From: Ampelomyces quisqualis
Taxonomy: Eukaryota; Ascomycota; Dothideomycetes; Pleosporales; Phaeosphaeriaceae
NCBI GenBank assembly: GCA_018398575.1
Contig: JAGTXZ010000011.1
Span: 806,001 to 870,000 of the forward strand
Reading direction: 5' to 3'
Length of the DNA stretch: 64,000 nucleotides
Below are positions 1-14,500 of the stretch, in pieces. Position numbers and translations under genes: made by a program. The stretch's first letter is position 1. Each line of letters opens with the position of its first letter. Below the pieces are notes generated by a model. It had not been told where the DNA came from, searched no databases, and was given only the letters and a program-made list of their open reading frames with translations.

Positions 1-228
1 CAACAACGCTACTCTAGCGTCCTTACGCGTAGAACGCGTATAGCTACTCTAGCGTCTTAATAGCGCTACGCTAGCGTAGACTTAGTGCATTCTAGTTGTA
101 AGAATACACGTCTAGTTATATCTATAAAAGGGTAGTTCTGCACTAAAGTAGTAGAATAAGAATTAACTTACTTTTACTTATACTACTATTGTTATCTTAT
201 AACTTTACTACTATACAAACCTTTTATA
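1..228 (+). repeat. 5' LTR, truncated by window start
   Basis: Aligns without any indel to 6709-6936; the differences are mostly C/T and G/A transitions. It ends TTTTATA where the 3' copy ends TTTTACA, so the usual CA terminus was probably lost to a C-to-T change. About 54 bp of its 5' end lie outside the window. Confidence 0.9.
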
Positions 229-3200
229 GTTTTAATTCCTTTACTTTGCAAAAGGATAGTAGCCTAGTTACTTAATAACAATAGATTAGAATCTACTCCT
301 AAGCCTACTAGCTAATCTATTAAGAGAAAACACTTTTAATAAGAAATTAATACTTAGCCTAGGTAAACGCTTAGCGCAGCTAAAGCGCTAGCGCTAAGAA
401 CTTAAGAAGTAAGCTAAGATCTAGACTCTAAAGAAGAAAGTACGCTAATAGGAGCAATTATTAGCAGGTAAACAACTTCTCTTACCTTCTAAACAGCTCT
501 TAGGCGCTCTAAATAAAACAGATCTACTAACCTCCTTAGTTAGACGTAACACGTCTCTACTAGCGCAACGCCTCTAACTTAACCTATTAGCGCTACTAGA
601 ACGCAGGCCAAAGATTAAGAAAATCCTTGTCTTTAAAGGTAAGGGAATTAGGGAGTATTAGGACTTTAAGGCTAGGCTATCTATTACCTTTTAATTAGAC
701 CTCTTAGCCTTCTAGCTTAAGGATTAAAAGATTGCCTTTACCTTCTAATACCTATAAACTACGTTTTAACAAATATAGATACAGAGGGAATAGAAAGATA
801 ATAGCAAAACGCTAGCGTAGCGTAACATAATATTCTTTCTACTTAATTAGATTAAGAGCCTTATAAATAGAGAGCTTTAAGTTACTATGCAGTATTAAAA
901 GGTATCTTAAAAGGACAGCTAAACAGTAAACAAATTTGCAGCTTATCTATCTACTTTAGAAAATTAGGTAAATCCTCTTTATAAATAAAAACACCTAGTA
1001 ATACACTTATATAGTAAACTCTGCCTAGAGATTAGAGTAGCCTTCTTTAACTATACTAAGTTTTCTACTACTTGTAGAGAACTTGTTAAATGCGCTGTAA
1101 CGCTAAAAGATAACTTGCGCTATAGTAGTAGTATACTATTACTATACTATTACATATATAGAACGCCTAGTACAGGAAAAACTTTGCAGCCTAAACTAGA
1201 CGTAATAGCTCTATAACGTTATGTTACTAGCACTACAAACCTAAGCCTAAAGCTAACTAACACTTGCTACTATTATAGCAAGATAGGCTATTAGGCTAGA
1301 GAGTGTAGATTAAGGCTTAACAGCTCTTCTCTTGTTACTAGTTTAAATGCAATACAAATAAAAAATAAGTAGGCCTAAAAAGAGCTTCTCTCTTAATAGC
1401 CTAAGTCTTACTATAATAAGAGAATTGTATTAAAGTACTTAGAACGCTGTGTAACAATAGCGCTGCATAGCTTACACAAATCCTAATTAACTATAGTGTA
1501 GAACTTAGCACTATTAACAAGAAAGTTACCTTACTTAAAGATCTTCCTTATATTAATAGCGCTACGCTACTAACTATCTACTTGCCTAACTTAAGTACTA
1601 TGCCTAGCTTCTACGCTTATTAAGCTTATTTAATAATAAAGGACAACTAGAGCGTAACTAAGTCCTTTACTACTATCCTATACAGAATTGCTAATATAGC
1701 ATAACCTGTTATTTTAGGTCTACTAAGCCTAAAAGAGGGGCGTGTTATTATTAACTACAAGTTAAAGTAGTAGCGCTACAAGCTTAACACTAATACAATA
1801 AGAGTTAAAGACGCAAAAACCTTTACAGAATTCTTTTATAACAAGCTAAGCGTGTACGCAGTCCTAGTAGGCAGTCTATAATTCTTCTCTACTAAATGCC
1901 TATTATAGCTTCTTAAACTTAAGGATTTTAAAAATGTTACAAATAGTAACGCTACTAACGCGCTACTGCAGCACTATAGAGGTAACTACACTATTAAGTT
2001 AGAAGAAAGAACTATAGCTCTATATAGACTACTCTATAACCTCTTACTAAAAGAGCTAAGTATACTGTGTAACTACTTAGCAACAGCGCAAAGCCTAGGC
2101 TAGATCTAAGAAAGTATAAGCCTTATAGGAGTACTTATCCTATTTATGCCTAAAAAAGATAGAATACTATGCCTTTGCGTAGATTATTAAGGCCTTAATT
2201 AAGTTACTAAGAAGAATAGACTAGCTCTTCTCTTAATTAGAAAAACCCTTAATTGGCTCTATAGATTAGTAAAGTTTACTAAGCTTAATCTTAAGAACGC
2301 ATATTACTAGATTAGAATTTAGTAAGGTAATAAGTAGAAGACAGTGTTTTGCACGCAATACAGCTACTTTAAGTATATAGTTATACTCTTTAGGCTAACT
2401 AACGCACTTGCTACATTCTAGAGGTATATTAACAGAGCCTTAGCCTTATATTTAGATATCTTTTGTGTTGTCTATTTTAATAATATTCTAATCTTTTCTT
2501 AAAAGGGAGAGGATTATTAGGAATAGGTAAGAAAAGTACTTGCTAAGCTAAAAGAATACAGTCTTTTTGTTAATTTAAAAAAGTGTACCTTTGCTACTAA
2601 CTAAGTTAAGTTCCTAGGGTTTATTATGCGCCTTAACAGCGTTATAATAGATCTAGAACAAGTTTGTGTAGTTATTAATTAGCCTACGCTAACGTTCTTT
2701 AAGGATGTTTAAGTCTTTCTAGGCTTTGCAAACTTCTATTAACACTTTATATAGAGTTTCTCTATTATTATTAGCCTAATTACTAATCTCCTAAAAGAAT
2801 TAGTTTAAGAGAAGAAGTCTAGTCCTTTTAACTAGCCTAATGTTACAGAGAAAGCAAAGCGCTAGCTATGCAACAAGTTTGCAACTGCGCCTATCCTACA
2901 GCACTACAATTATACACTTCTATCTAAGTTAGAAACTAATACCTCTATTTAGAGAGTAGTAAGCATCTTCTCCTAACTCTATGCAGATAAGAACTAGCAC
3001 TCTATAGCCTTCTAGTTAAGGAAGCTCTTACTTATAGAAAGGAACTACTATATATATAACTTAGAGCTCCTTACTATTGTTATAGTAGTGTAGCACTAGC
3101 GTTACTACGTTAAAAGGCTAGCAATTTAGTTAGAAATATAGACAGACTATAACAACTTACGCGGCTTTATAGGCACATTAACTCTATCTAAGAGATAGGC

Positions 3201-5212
3201 TAGCTAGGTAATAAAGCTAGCTGCTTATAACTTTAAGATTAAGCATTAGTCTAGAAAGACAAATTCTGTAGATAGGCCTTTAAAGCAACTTATAGATAAC
3301 AGTAATACGCTAGATATTTAACTATTAGACATATTGCTAGTACTGCAAAAGAAGTTGCAGCTAGTAAGAACTTAAGCTAAGCTACTTAGTAAAGAGCTAG
3401 CGTTAGTAGAAAGCTAGATAATAGCTTAACAGTAAGTAGGTACTCTATATCTTAGTAAAGATGTTTCTATAAGCCTAGCGCACAGCGTTAAGGCAATAGC
3501 TATAAGCTATAGCTCTAATTAGAAGATTTCTAAGGGCAGACTAGTAGTAACCTAAAGGGTTACGCAGTTACAAAGCCTAACGCACAGCGTTAAGGCAATA
3601 GCTAGGAGCTACAGCTCTAATTAAGAGATTTCTAAAGGTAGACTAGTAATAGCCTAAAGGGTTACGCAGTTATAAGCAAAAGCTGTAGCCTTAGAGAGGT
3701 TAGCTTATAAGAAACTCTCTAAGTTCTTCTTTAAAATCTGTGTATAAGTATAACAGAATAACCTAGAAGCAGTTATAATACGCAGGGATGTTAAATCCCT
3801 AGCGTCTGCCTATTAAAGCGCTAGTAAACGCCTAAGGCACTAGAAGCTTAACGCTTTAGGCAGCCTTTAGTTTAAGGACTAATTGTATATCTTACTAGAG
3901 CTAGCTCTTAGAGCTAAGCTTCTTAAGCTGTATTATAACAATCTACTTGCTAGCTATTTTAAGTAGGCTAAAACGCTTAAGCTTGTAGCCTAATACTACT
4001 ATTAGCCTAGGCTTAAGAAAGAGCTTAAGGAGTATATTAACTCTTGCTTAGTATGCTAAGGCACAAAGTTGCTTAAGTAGCGCCCTACTAGTGTGTTAAA
4101 CGCGCTCCCTTAACCTTAGAGACTATAGCAAGAAATTGTAATAGATTTTGTTATAGGCCTACTACCTGCTAAGCGCTACAGCGTTATATATAATGTAATA
4201 CTTGTTATAGTTAACAGGTATATAAAAATAGCTAAGTATATCTCTATACAGAAAACAGTTACTGCCTTATAATTAGCAGATCTATTTTTAGAATATATTA
4301 TACAATTCTTTAGCTTACCTAAAGGTATTATATTAGACTAAGGAAGTGTCTTTACTTTATAGTTTTAAGTAGACTTCTACTTTGTAGTAAAGGTAAAGCG
4401 CTAGCTTAGCACTACCTTCTATCTATAAATAGACAGCTAAACAGAGCGTTAGAATTAAACGCTAGAGCAATACTTAAGGGCTTTTGTAAGTAATTAACTT
4501 AATAATTAGGTACACTTTTTGTTACTAGCAGAGTTTGTATATAATAATGCTAGACAGGCTATATTAGAAGTATCTCTATTCTTTACCTACTATAGGTTCT
4601 ACCTGCGCCTTAACTGCAAGCTAACAGCGCCTACTAAAGTTCTTAGTATTAGAGAAAGGTTGCAGAAGCTTATACAAACTTAGGACGCTTTAGCTAATTA
4701 CTAGAGTAAAAGTTTGCAATACTAAGAACAATATTATAATAAGAAATACAGGCTCTAAGAGTTTAAACTAAAGGATATAGTCCTCTTATTAACAAAGCAT
4801 CTGCGCTTACGCAGCGCTAGCAAAAAGCTATTGCTGTGCTAGATAGGCCCCTTCCTAGTAGATAAGTAAATTAGCTTACAAGCTTTTAGAATCTTACTCT
4901 TATTATATATAAAGGTCTACTCTATATTCTATACGTCCTTGCTTTAGCTGTTTATGCTAAGAGAGAGAGAAGAATTAACTCTACCTAGGCCTGTTAACCT
5001 AGATAACAGTAATAAGCTAGGGCAACGCTATAAAGTTAAAGCTGTCCTAGCAAAGTAGCATAACAGACATTTAGTAAATTACCTAGTTAAATAAAAAGGC
5101 TAGCTACTAGAATATAACAAGTAGGTTAATTAAAAAGATATAGATAAATTACTTATAGAAAAGTATAACTAGAGAAGAGATTAATTATTATTACAAATTA
5201 ATATATAGAAAA

Positions 5213-6650
5213 AACAAAAGGAAAAACAAAGGAAAAAAAAAAGAAAAAAGAAAAAAAAAACTAGGCGCCTTAGCAGCGCAACGCTAGCGCCTAAGCAGTA
5301 TAACTAGGTATAAACGCTAGCTTACTCTAAGAAGTCCTTGTTATCTAGGTCCTTAGGGATAGAGAACTTATCTCTACTACCCTTCTTATCCTCCCTTTTA
5401 ACCTTCTCTATACCTTCTTGCCTCTTTGTAGTAGCTTTACCTAGATTACCTACTAGCTTATAAGTTAACAGCGTAGTAGTAGCGCGTTAAGGGCACTTTA
5501 GCTTGCTCTTAGTAGCAGAGCGCTTAAAAAGAGGCTGCCTAGTTAGCTAAGACTTAGCTAGGCATTTCTTAAAGGCCTTAGCCTTAGCCTTAGCCTTACT
5601 CTTAGCCTTGCTCTTTTCTTTAAAGGAAGAGGGCGTAGAGGTAGAGCTCTAAGGAGGAGGGGTTTTATCTCTCTCCTCTTCCTGCTCCTTACACCTCTTA
5701 GAATTAGAGCCCTAGTTGCTAGCAGCCCCTTCTAAATTAAGGTTAGAGTTAGACTACGCATTAGCCTTACTAAGTAGTAGTAGATTAGCCTAGACAACGT
5801 TAGAATAACAGCGCAGTAACTGTAAGAAATAAGAAAAAATAACTTACTTAGGCCTGCAGAAGATTAAGAATACTCTCTACTATAGTAGAGAGGCAGTTAG
5901 TTACTTTAACTTATAAGATCTAGATCTTATTACCTTTAGGCTAATAGCAACTCCTAAACTTTACCTCTTTATAGAGAAAAAGCTTTACTAAGGTAGTCTA
6001 CTAGCGCAACGCTGTCTCTTACGCGTTAATATCTAGGTTTACTTTAGCCTTATTAGTAGCAAAGCGCTACTACTGCTAGTATAGAGTATTTTAGCCTTTA
6101 ACAAAACTTAGTAGTACTAGAGTGCAGGACTTCTTTTTATAGGCGTACCTATTACACTGCAGGCTGCTAGAGATATAGTTGCACGCTATACTATTAATCT
6201 TTAGACCCTTAGCATAACATAAGTAAACTAGCTTAGCTAGCTTAATATTAGGGACGCTACTACAGCAGGTAATAGGCGTAGCCTAAACGCTAAGTTAGTA
6301 ACGTTACAACGCTAGCGTTACACTACTTATAGAGATAGTAGAAGTAGTAGGCAGTATAGGCGTAGTACTTATAGTAATTAATATAGAGGTAATAGAGTTG
6401 CAACAGCGTAGAGCTAAGAGATAGTGTAGTAGTAATAGTAATATAATTATTACTAAGGAAGCAGAAAGAATTAGGCACACAAAGTTCTGCTATAATTCTG
6501 CTATTACTATAGCTACTAGCTGCCTCTTAGATTTACCTAGAGTTTTAGCCTTAGTATAACAACAGCTTTTATAACAACAACGTTAGGCACGCGCTAACAA
6601 GACCTAACGTTATATAAATTACTAGAATAGTAATTCTAAAGGAGAAAGAA
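5213..6650. other. Non-pol tail of the retrotransposon, with an A-rich tract
   Basis: After the chromodomain comes an A/G-rich tract (about 5213-5260), then about 1.4 kb up to the 3' LTR that is not recognisable gag-pol. On the minus strand around 5330-5760 the composition resembles a lysine/serine-rich disordered protein (runs decoding Lys-Ala-Lys and Ser-Ser-Pro), broken by many stops. It may be an antisense or accessory ORF of the element, or simply a long untranslated region. RIP has erased the evidence needed to decide. Confidence 0.4.
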
Positions 6651-6654
6651 TAAT

Positions 6655-6936
6655 TGTAAAGATACTATAGCGTAGAGCTATTAGTTGCGTAGTAATACGC
6701 CTACGCTATAACAACGCTACTCTAGCGTCCTTACGTGTAAGACGCGTATAGCTGCCCTAGCGTCTTAACAGCGCTACGCTAGTATAGACCTAGTGCATTC
6801 TAGTTATAAGGACACGCGTCTAGTTATATCTACAAAAGGGTAGTTCTGCACTAAAGTAGCAGAACAGGAATTAACTTACTTCTACTTATACTACTATTAT
6901 TATCCTGTAACTTTGCTGCTATATAAACCTTTTACA
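6655..6936 (+). repeat. 3' LTR
   Basis: About 282 bp, starting TG (TGTAAAGATAC) and ending CA (TTTTACA), as expected for LTR termini. The last 228 bp match positions 1-228. The start is inferred from the TG dinucleotide, because the matching part of the 5' LTR is off-window. A target-site duplication cannot be tested for the same reason. Confidence 0.8.
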
Positions 6937-8570
6937 TTTAGTAAGTAGCGTTATAGAGTAAGAATTAGTACTAGTCTCTATAGTGTAAGCATATTACTCT
7001 TCTATTGCTATATTATTATAATAGGCTAACAGTTTAGAAATTATTTAAGGGTTATAGTGCTCTAGAGTACTATATTACTAATAATTATAGCATTATTATT
7101 AAGGCTAAAAAGCCTAGATATTTCTATAGTTACGCTCTAATTGCTGCTATAGGTAGGTTAATATTGCAATATTATTGCAATATGCTAATCTAGTTAGAAT
7201 TCTACTCCTACGTTACTCTTATAGGGAAGATTAAGAAGCTATAGAGCCTCTGTGCCTATAGACTTTCTGTAGAGATACACAAGATTAATCTTACCTCTAT
7301 TAATATAGGCCTAGATAATCCTAATAATGTTACTTATGTAAGTTAATTTTGTTGCAATATTATTGTAATACTGTTATACTAACAAACTTAAGCATGCTAA
7401 GACTAAGCGCGTGCTTAAGGTTCTAGAGAAGATTAAGGCTATAAGTAAATCTACTGTGTTTCTATTGCATTGCTAATGTAATAACAGCGTATTAAGAAGA
7501 AACTTACTGTAGCTACTTTCTTTGCTAGTCCTACTAAGAATAAAGCTAAGGACTCTAATGCAACTCTAACTTCTAGTTGCTCTAGTAGCAAGAAGAGTAT
7601 GTTTTGATAGTGTAATGTTATTATATTGCTAATACATATAGTAACTAAATCTAACTCCTAACTGCTTACCTTATCTAGTATAATAGAGTTTAGCTATAGC
7701 AAGATAGTTCTTAGGCACTATAATCCTAAGGTATATCTATTAAATTATATATCTATTGTAATATTAATACAATTGCAAACTGCTTGCAATCTTCTCTATA
7801 ATAAAGATAATATTCTACTATTACCTATGCAGAAGGTTAAGAGTAGTAGCTAGGTAAGATTTAATATATTACGTTCTTATTGCAATACTAATATAATAAG
7901 GTCCTGAACAAGATAGCAGCTCTTTAAATCTTTAAGTTTTTAGATTACTCTACTAGGCTATATAGAGTCTGCTAAGAGGGCTTACTTGTCTAGAGCAGTG
8001 CAAATAAGAGTAAGAAGAAGAAAAATAAGAGTAAGTTTCTATTACTGCGTTCTAATTGCAATACTAATGTAATAAGCCTGTAACTTCTGCAAGAGATGTA
8101 ACTACTTTATTAATTTCTCCTAGGTTAAGTATTACTCTAGTACTAGACAGTAGGAAGAGATTACTATTGCTCTGCTCTATACTAAAAGAAGAAGTAAGGC
8201 CTAAGTATTGCAATCTTATTGTAATACTAGGCATAGCTTCTAATTTCCTTAGTCTTTTCTATTTCCTCTATAATACCTAACACAGATAGGAGTTTGCATT
8301 AGTAATGCATTATAGCACCTTTATAGGTCTACTAAAGGTTTATAGTTAGAAAGTTTAAGGTTTTCTAATAAGGTACATAAGTACATAAAATAAAACAATG
8401 CAATTACATTGCAATAAGCTGTTAATTTATTGTCTTTATCTTTTCTAGTACAAAGAAAATGCTCTGCAAACTTAACTACACTTAGCTTTATTAAAAGGTA
8501 ATATAGGTGTACTACTTTGTAATTGCAATAATATTGCAATAACTATCTCTTAATTAGTTAGCACTATATA
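6937..8570. other. RIP-affected repeat remnant with intron-like TTGCAATA motifs
   Basis: Moderately AT-rich, no long open frame. Short Lys/Ser-rich coding-like stretches on the + strand (for example about 7390-7455 and 7495-7607) are separated by segments shaped like spliceosomal introns: GTAAGT or GTAAGA donor, a TACTAAT-like branch site and an AAG end. The clearest are 7338-7392, 7854-7900 and 8031-8076. The last two share almost the same 3' 20 bases (ATTGCAATACTAATRYAATAAG). It is probably the wreck of an intron-containing gene, perhaps carried by a transposable element. The product is not recognisable. Confidence 0.4.
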
Positions 8571-11500
8571 CTCTTCCTTAAGTATATACATATATGCCTT
8601 ATTATATGTTAGTAACTAATCTAGATTAATATAGTTTTATTATATTATTATTATTATTATAAAATAACCTTTTTCTATTTTAGAAATAAATAAGCTAAAA
8701 CTTCTTATAAATATAATATATATATATATAAGTATTTAAAATAAAAACTTATATATACCTACTTACTATATAGATATTAAAATATTTATATATAACTATA
8801 TATAGTTAGTTATATATATAGGTTTATATAAAAGTTTTAGAGAAAACTCTAATAAGGTATACTAAAATATATAAATACTACTTAGATTACTATAGTATTA
8901 AATATATTATATAGTAATATTAATATAGTTAAATATTTAATTTACTTAAAGACTTTTAAAAGTTAACTCTATTAGTAAGTTAAAGCTTTACTACTACTTT
9001 ATACTAAATATTATATTAATAATTCTAAAAATAGTTCTATACTTTTAAACAAAAGCTATTTTTTAGTAGTAATTTATATAAATAAAAATATACTAGGTGC
9101 CTTTTTTACTTTAAATTATATACTAATATAGTAAAAATAGTAAGAAGAGTTTAAGTTACTATAATAAATCTATTTTTAGTTTAATATTTTTTAAATGTAA
9201 TATTAGTATAATTTCTATAAATTAAAAAAGTTTACTTATTATTACTTAATAGATATATAAAGAATTAATATATTTAGACTAAAGTATTCTTAAGTATAAA
9301 GTTTACATTACTAATAGAGCCTTTGTATAATTTTATATATAATCCTAAATTTATTTTACCTTTATAAAGAAAATAAGTATAAATTATATCTTTAATATAC
9401 TCTTCTATCTTCTATTAGTAATATAAATAGAGCTACTTATATATATAACTACTTTTTATAACCTATCTATATAGTTATAACTAGTAATATTTATAGCTTT
9501 ACATAGATATAATATAGATAGAAGTTTACTAAGTAATAACTTAGCAATTACTTAGTAATTACTAAGATTTTTCTAAAAGTTTATATAAATATAAAAAAAG
9601 TACTATATATAGCTAAATAAATAAAACTAAATAGAAAATATATATTTTAGACTAATATAATATTAGAATATTACAAGAGTTTGTATATTTTTCTACTAGT
9701 TCTATTATTTTTATTAAATTTTTATCTTTTTACTATTAATCTAAAATATAAATAATATTATATAAGTAAAAGTTAGAATTTTATTTATAAGTAGTATAAA
9801 AGTTTAATATTAATATAATAGTATAAGATATAACTTTCTTTATTATAACTAACTCTACTTTACTATTAAAACCTATATTACTTTTATAAGCTAGTTATTA
9901 AGACCTTTTGTTAAAGATAAATATTATATATAAGAGGTTCTATAGTTAGTTTTTAGAGAGTAGTTATAGAAGAATAATAAATAAATACTTAAGTATAAAT
10001 ACTAACTTAAAGTTTAAGTCTAATTAGAAGAGGTATACTTATATAGTTAATAAACACTATAGTTAAGTAAAGGATTATTAATTTATAGGTTAGTATAAGT
10101 AGTATTATTAAAATAAAATAGTAATAAATAAATTTTATTTTAGTTTCTAGATACTAAGGCTTTTGTCTAGTTCTTATTATTTATAATTATTATTATATAC
10201 TCTTAGATTTTCTTATTTTAAAAGATAGTAAAACAAAATAAGACTTATAAGAAGAGTTTATAATATATTTACTTAGTTTACTATATCTCTATATCTAGTC
10301 TAAGCTTTATAACATAGTTTTTTATAATTTTATAATATTTTATATACTTGTTTAGGGTTTATAACACTTATATACCTAAGTTTTAACTTTTTTATTATAA
10401 TTAATATAGCTAAAGTAGTATTTACTAGTAATATAATTACTAGCTAGTATATTTTTACTACTAATATTAGTTTAAGAGTATTTTTATACTTTTAATTTAA
10501 TAATTCTATATAGCTAGTATTATTAGAAAGTAGTATAAGGCTAAGTCTAAAAAGTAGTTAAAGAGAGTTAAACAAGATATAAAGATATTTAGCTAAAAGA
10601 TAATTAGATAATAATTAGAGACTAATATAATATAATTATTCTTATATATTAAATCTTAAGAGGCACTAGAGTTAAATAAAACTTAACTATAGTATTATTA
10701 TAATAGTTATTTTAGATAGCTAGTACCTATATACTAGTAACTCTAAGTCTAAGTAACTAGTATCTTCTTACTATTAATATACTATATAGCTTATAATTAT
10801 TTACTAGTTATATACTTACTAGCTAGTATATTTTACATATATATATATAACTAATCTTTTTTAAGCTTTATAGCTACTAGTATTTAGTACATATTATTAG
10901 AAGTTATATACTACTTAGTTTATATTATAATATAGACTTTAGACTAAAAAGTATATAGTTTTTTTAATCTATATACTATATACTTTATATTAGCTATACC
11001 TATTTAATATAGTAATATTTTTGGAATTAATGTAATTTTAGATAATACTAGAGTATTTAGTTTAGACTATATAATTACTTTAAATATTTTTCTTACTTGT
11101 AAGATATATATTAGTTCTATTTAAATTTGTAAATTTATTATATATAAGTGTTAATCTAAGATACTTATATATTTTATTTAAAAACAAAAGTATACTTCTA
11201 TATAAATTTGTCTTTTAAAGTTAGTATTTAATTTTTTTGTTATCTTAATAATAAGATATATAATCTCTATTCTACTAATATAAATAGAGAAGTAAAGAAA
11301 TAATAAAGAAAATCTCTATATATAAGCTTTAAAAAGCTATTAATATATTACTAACTACTATATAAAATAGTACTAGCTATACTTCTACTATCTAAACTAG
11401 AAGTTATATTTTCTATTAGAAATCTAGCCCCTAAATCTTTAGGTATAGAACTAAACACTATATCTATATTACTATTAATTTCTTCTAGTTCTATACTATT

Positions 11501-14500
11501 CTAAAACTTTAATAGTATAAAGTATTAAATAGCATTAGGTAATAGTCTATTTTTAGCTTTAGTTACTATATTAATTACTTTAGTAATAATAGCTTTACTA
11601 GTACTAGAACTAGCTAATATAACTAAGTAGTCTTTAGCTATATTATATAATATAAGGTTTTTTTCTTTTCTTTATAATAGTCTAATATACTAGCATTTTT
11701 ATTTATAGATAGTCTATCTACTTATATATCTTATTTGTCTCTATTTATATTACTTTTAAAATTAGTATTAGAATAATATTATATATTACAACTATAATCT
11801 TTATTATGTAGAATATTATTATTTTCTATAGAATCTATATTACTAGAATTAAATTCTAATTAATAGCTCTTAAATACTTTTAACAGAAAATCTTTAGTTT
11901 CTATATAATAACTACTACTAAACCTTTTTTAATAGAATATTTCTTATTAATGTTATAGATGTAAAGTAGTAATTATAGCTAAAGACTCTAGTTTAGAGTC
12001 TAAAGAAGCTAATACTATTAATAGAATAATACTTTTACGTTTTTATTATAGATTCTTTTAATACTTTTTCTAAAAATTTAGTACTTAGAGTTATACTATA
12101 AAGGTTTTCTTATTCTAAACGCGTTATAATTTTAGATATATAGTAAAGTACTACGTAAGTATTACTATAATTAGAGAGTCAAAAACTTATATATGCTTAA
12201 TAAATACAAATAAAATATTCTTAATTAAGACTAGAGAGTTCTACTCTTATAAACTTATGTTAGTTTTAGTTTTATTAATATATTTTACTTACTTTTATAT
12301 AAAGCTTTTATTAAATTTAATACTTCTTCTATTTTATCTTTAGAATAGAAAAACCTTTTTAGTATATAATAAGTTAAAAACTACTTTGTAGTATAATTAT
12401 TTACTAGTTTAAAGGGCGCTATAATTTTACTATAGCTAGTTTCTTTATATTATTCTATTAGTTATCTAAAATTATATATAAGAAGGTAGTTATATTTAAC
12501 AGCTATAATTTACGCATATAATATATTAGGCTATTAGGTAACTACTTAAATTTACTATAATAAAATCTATAACTATTACTAATAAAGTAGAGAATAGATA
12601 ATATAGAATTAGTTTTAAAATATATAATATATAGTATATATCTAATATCTATAACTATATTATTAAATTAAGTTTTATATTTAGTCTATAGCTCTTTTAC
12701 TACTCTAGTTATACTACTAGTATTATCTCTAGATCTAGATAATAGTTTGGTTTATATCTTATAATCCTTTAATATACTATCTAGTAGTAAAAAAAATATA
12801 TTACCTATATAGATATTATAATCTTTTAGAGTTCTAAAAGCTAGTAAATAACTTTTTAATTAAAGTTTATTATTATAAATATATATAGTTATAGTAAAAA
12901 AGTCTATATTATTACTAACTACTTACTTATTTTAAAGTAATAGAAATTAGATAACTATAATCTAATTATAATTTTTTAGATTAGAGATACTATTCTCTAA
13001 ATAATATATCTAGTTTATCTTTAATAAGTGTTCTACTTATAGTATATATATTACTATTTATATAGCTAGTAAAGATATTAATACTATTACTATATACTAT
13101 ATAAAAAGGTAAACTTTATTTATTATAAATTTAAGTAACACTTCTTTATATTCTACTAGATTAAAAATTGTATATTTAAATTTTCTAAAACTAGTAGAAT
13201 AAGAAGAAAAACTACTATTTATATCTTCTAAAGAGCTATTATATATAGTTCTAATATCTATACTATAGGCTATACTATTATTATGTAAAACTAGGTATTT
13301 ATATCTAAAGCTTAAGTTTTAATATAAATTAGATATATTATATTTATATAGCTATAGTAAAGTAGTTATTATAATTACTATAAGTAATTAAAAGTTTACC
13401 TATATTCTGTTTTACTAAAGAATTATCTACGTTTAGTTATATAATATATAATAACCTTCTACTAAATAGATTATATAGACTATCTTTATATAGTAACTAA
13501 ATATTAGATCTAGTAATCTTATTTTTAGTTGTAGATTTAGATAACTTAAGGTACAGTAGTAGAGAATAATTACTATTAATCTTAAGTATATAGTAACTAC
13601 TTCATTTAAGTATATATAACTTATTACTAATATTAGCAGTAAATAAAATATTTTAAGTTATTACTTTCTTATAAGTTAGTAATATCTAAATACTATTATA
13701 GTTATTATAGTACTTATAGTTGTAGTATTTATATTAGTAGTAGTAGTAGCAGTAGTAATACTTATACTAGAAATAATATTTATAATTACTATAAATATAT
13801 ATAATATATTTAGTAGTATTATTAATGTCTATAGCTAAGGATACTTAAAGTAAAAATCTACTTTTATAATATTATAAGAAGTAGTAAAACTAGATAAATA
13901 CATATATATTAAGATAGTATATAGATATAGATATAGATATAGATATAGAGATAGATAGTATATCTATCTATCTATAATTATATCTATTTATATACTTATT
14001 ATATTTATATAGATAGTTATATTATATATATATATATATATATAATGTAACTATTCTTAGTTTCTATAGTATAAAAGTATAAGAATTATATTTATTTTAT
14101 ATAAAGATAGCTATATATATAGTTTCTTTATTAGAGCCTTAAAAAGTAGTTTTAGAATTATATATAATCTTTTTATATATTTATATAGATATATACTTTT
14201 AAGGTATATAAAAAAGCTAGAAACTAGAAGAGTAAGATAAAACTATTAAGAGAATATTTATATTACTACTAGCTACTACTAATAATTAATACTTAAACTT
14301 AATAACGTTATATATACTTATATAATTATATTTTAGGTATACTATAGTATAAAACACTATAATAATAGTAAATAAATTTGTAAATATACCTAAATTATAT
14401 ATTTATATATATAAATATTGTATTTTAATTTTTTAATATATAATATATAGTATAACTGTATAAATATAAAGCTTAAGTTAAACTTATTAAAGTATTAGGT

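Larger units (their letters stand above)
1..6936 (+). mobile_element. RIP-degraded Ty3/Gypsy chromodomain LTR retrotransposon
   Basis: A near-complete LTR element read on the + strand, bounded by a truncated 5' LTR (1-228) and a full 3' LTR (6655-6936). The internal part still reads as gag-pol once in-frame TAA/TAG codons are ignored. I see a gag zinc knuckle at 1265-1306, where C-x2-C-x4-H-x4-C survives with the second Cys and the His both changed to Tyr. The reverse transcriptase has its YFDD box at 2473-2484, now YFNN. An RNase H-like stretch lies at about 2926-3110. The integrase zinc-finger C-x2-C is at 4045-4056, and an integrase core Asp at 4144-4146. A chromodomain-like end lies at about 5028-5160. 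Stops fall where CAG, CAA, CGA or TGG are expected, which is the CpA-to-TpA pattern of RIP. No frame is translatable, so the copy is dead. The domain order RT-RNaseH-integrase-chromodomain is that of fungal chromoviruses. Confidence 0.9.

Noticed and set aside
8321..8539. 72-codon minus-strand frame in the repeat remnant
   Set aside because: Includes the recurring TTGCAATA motif within the frame and lacks any recognisable domain. Coding status cannot be supported.
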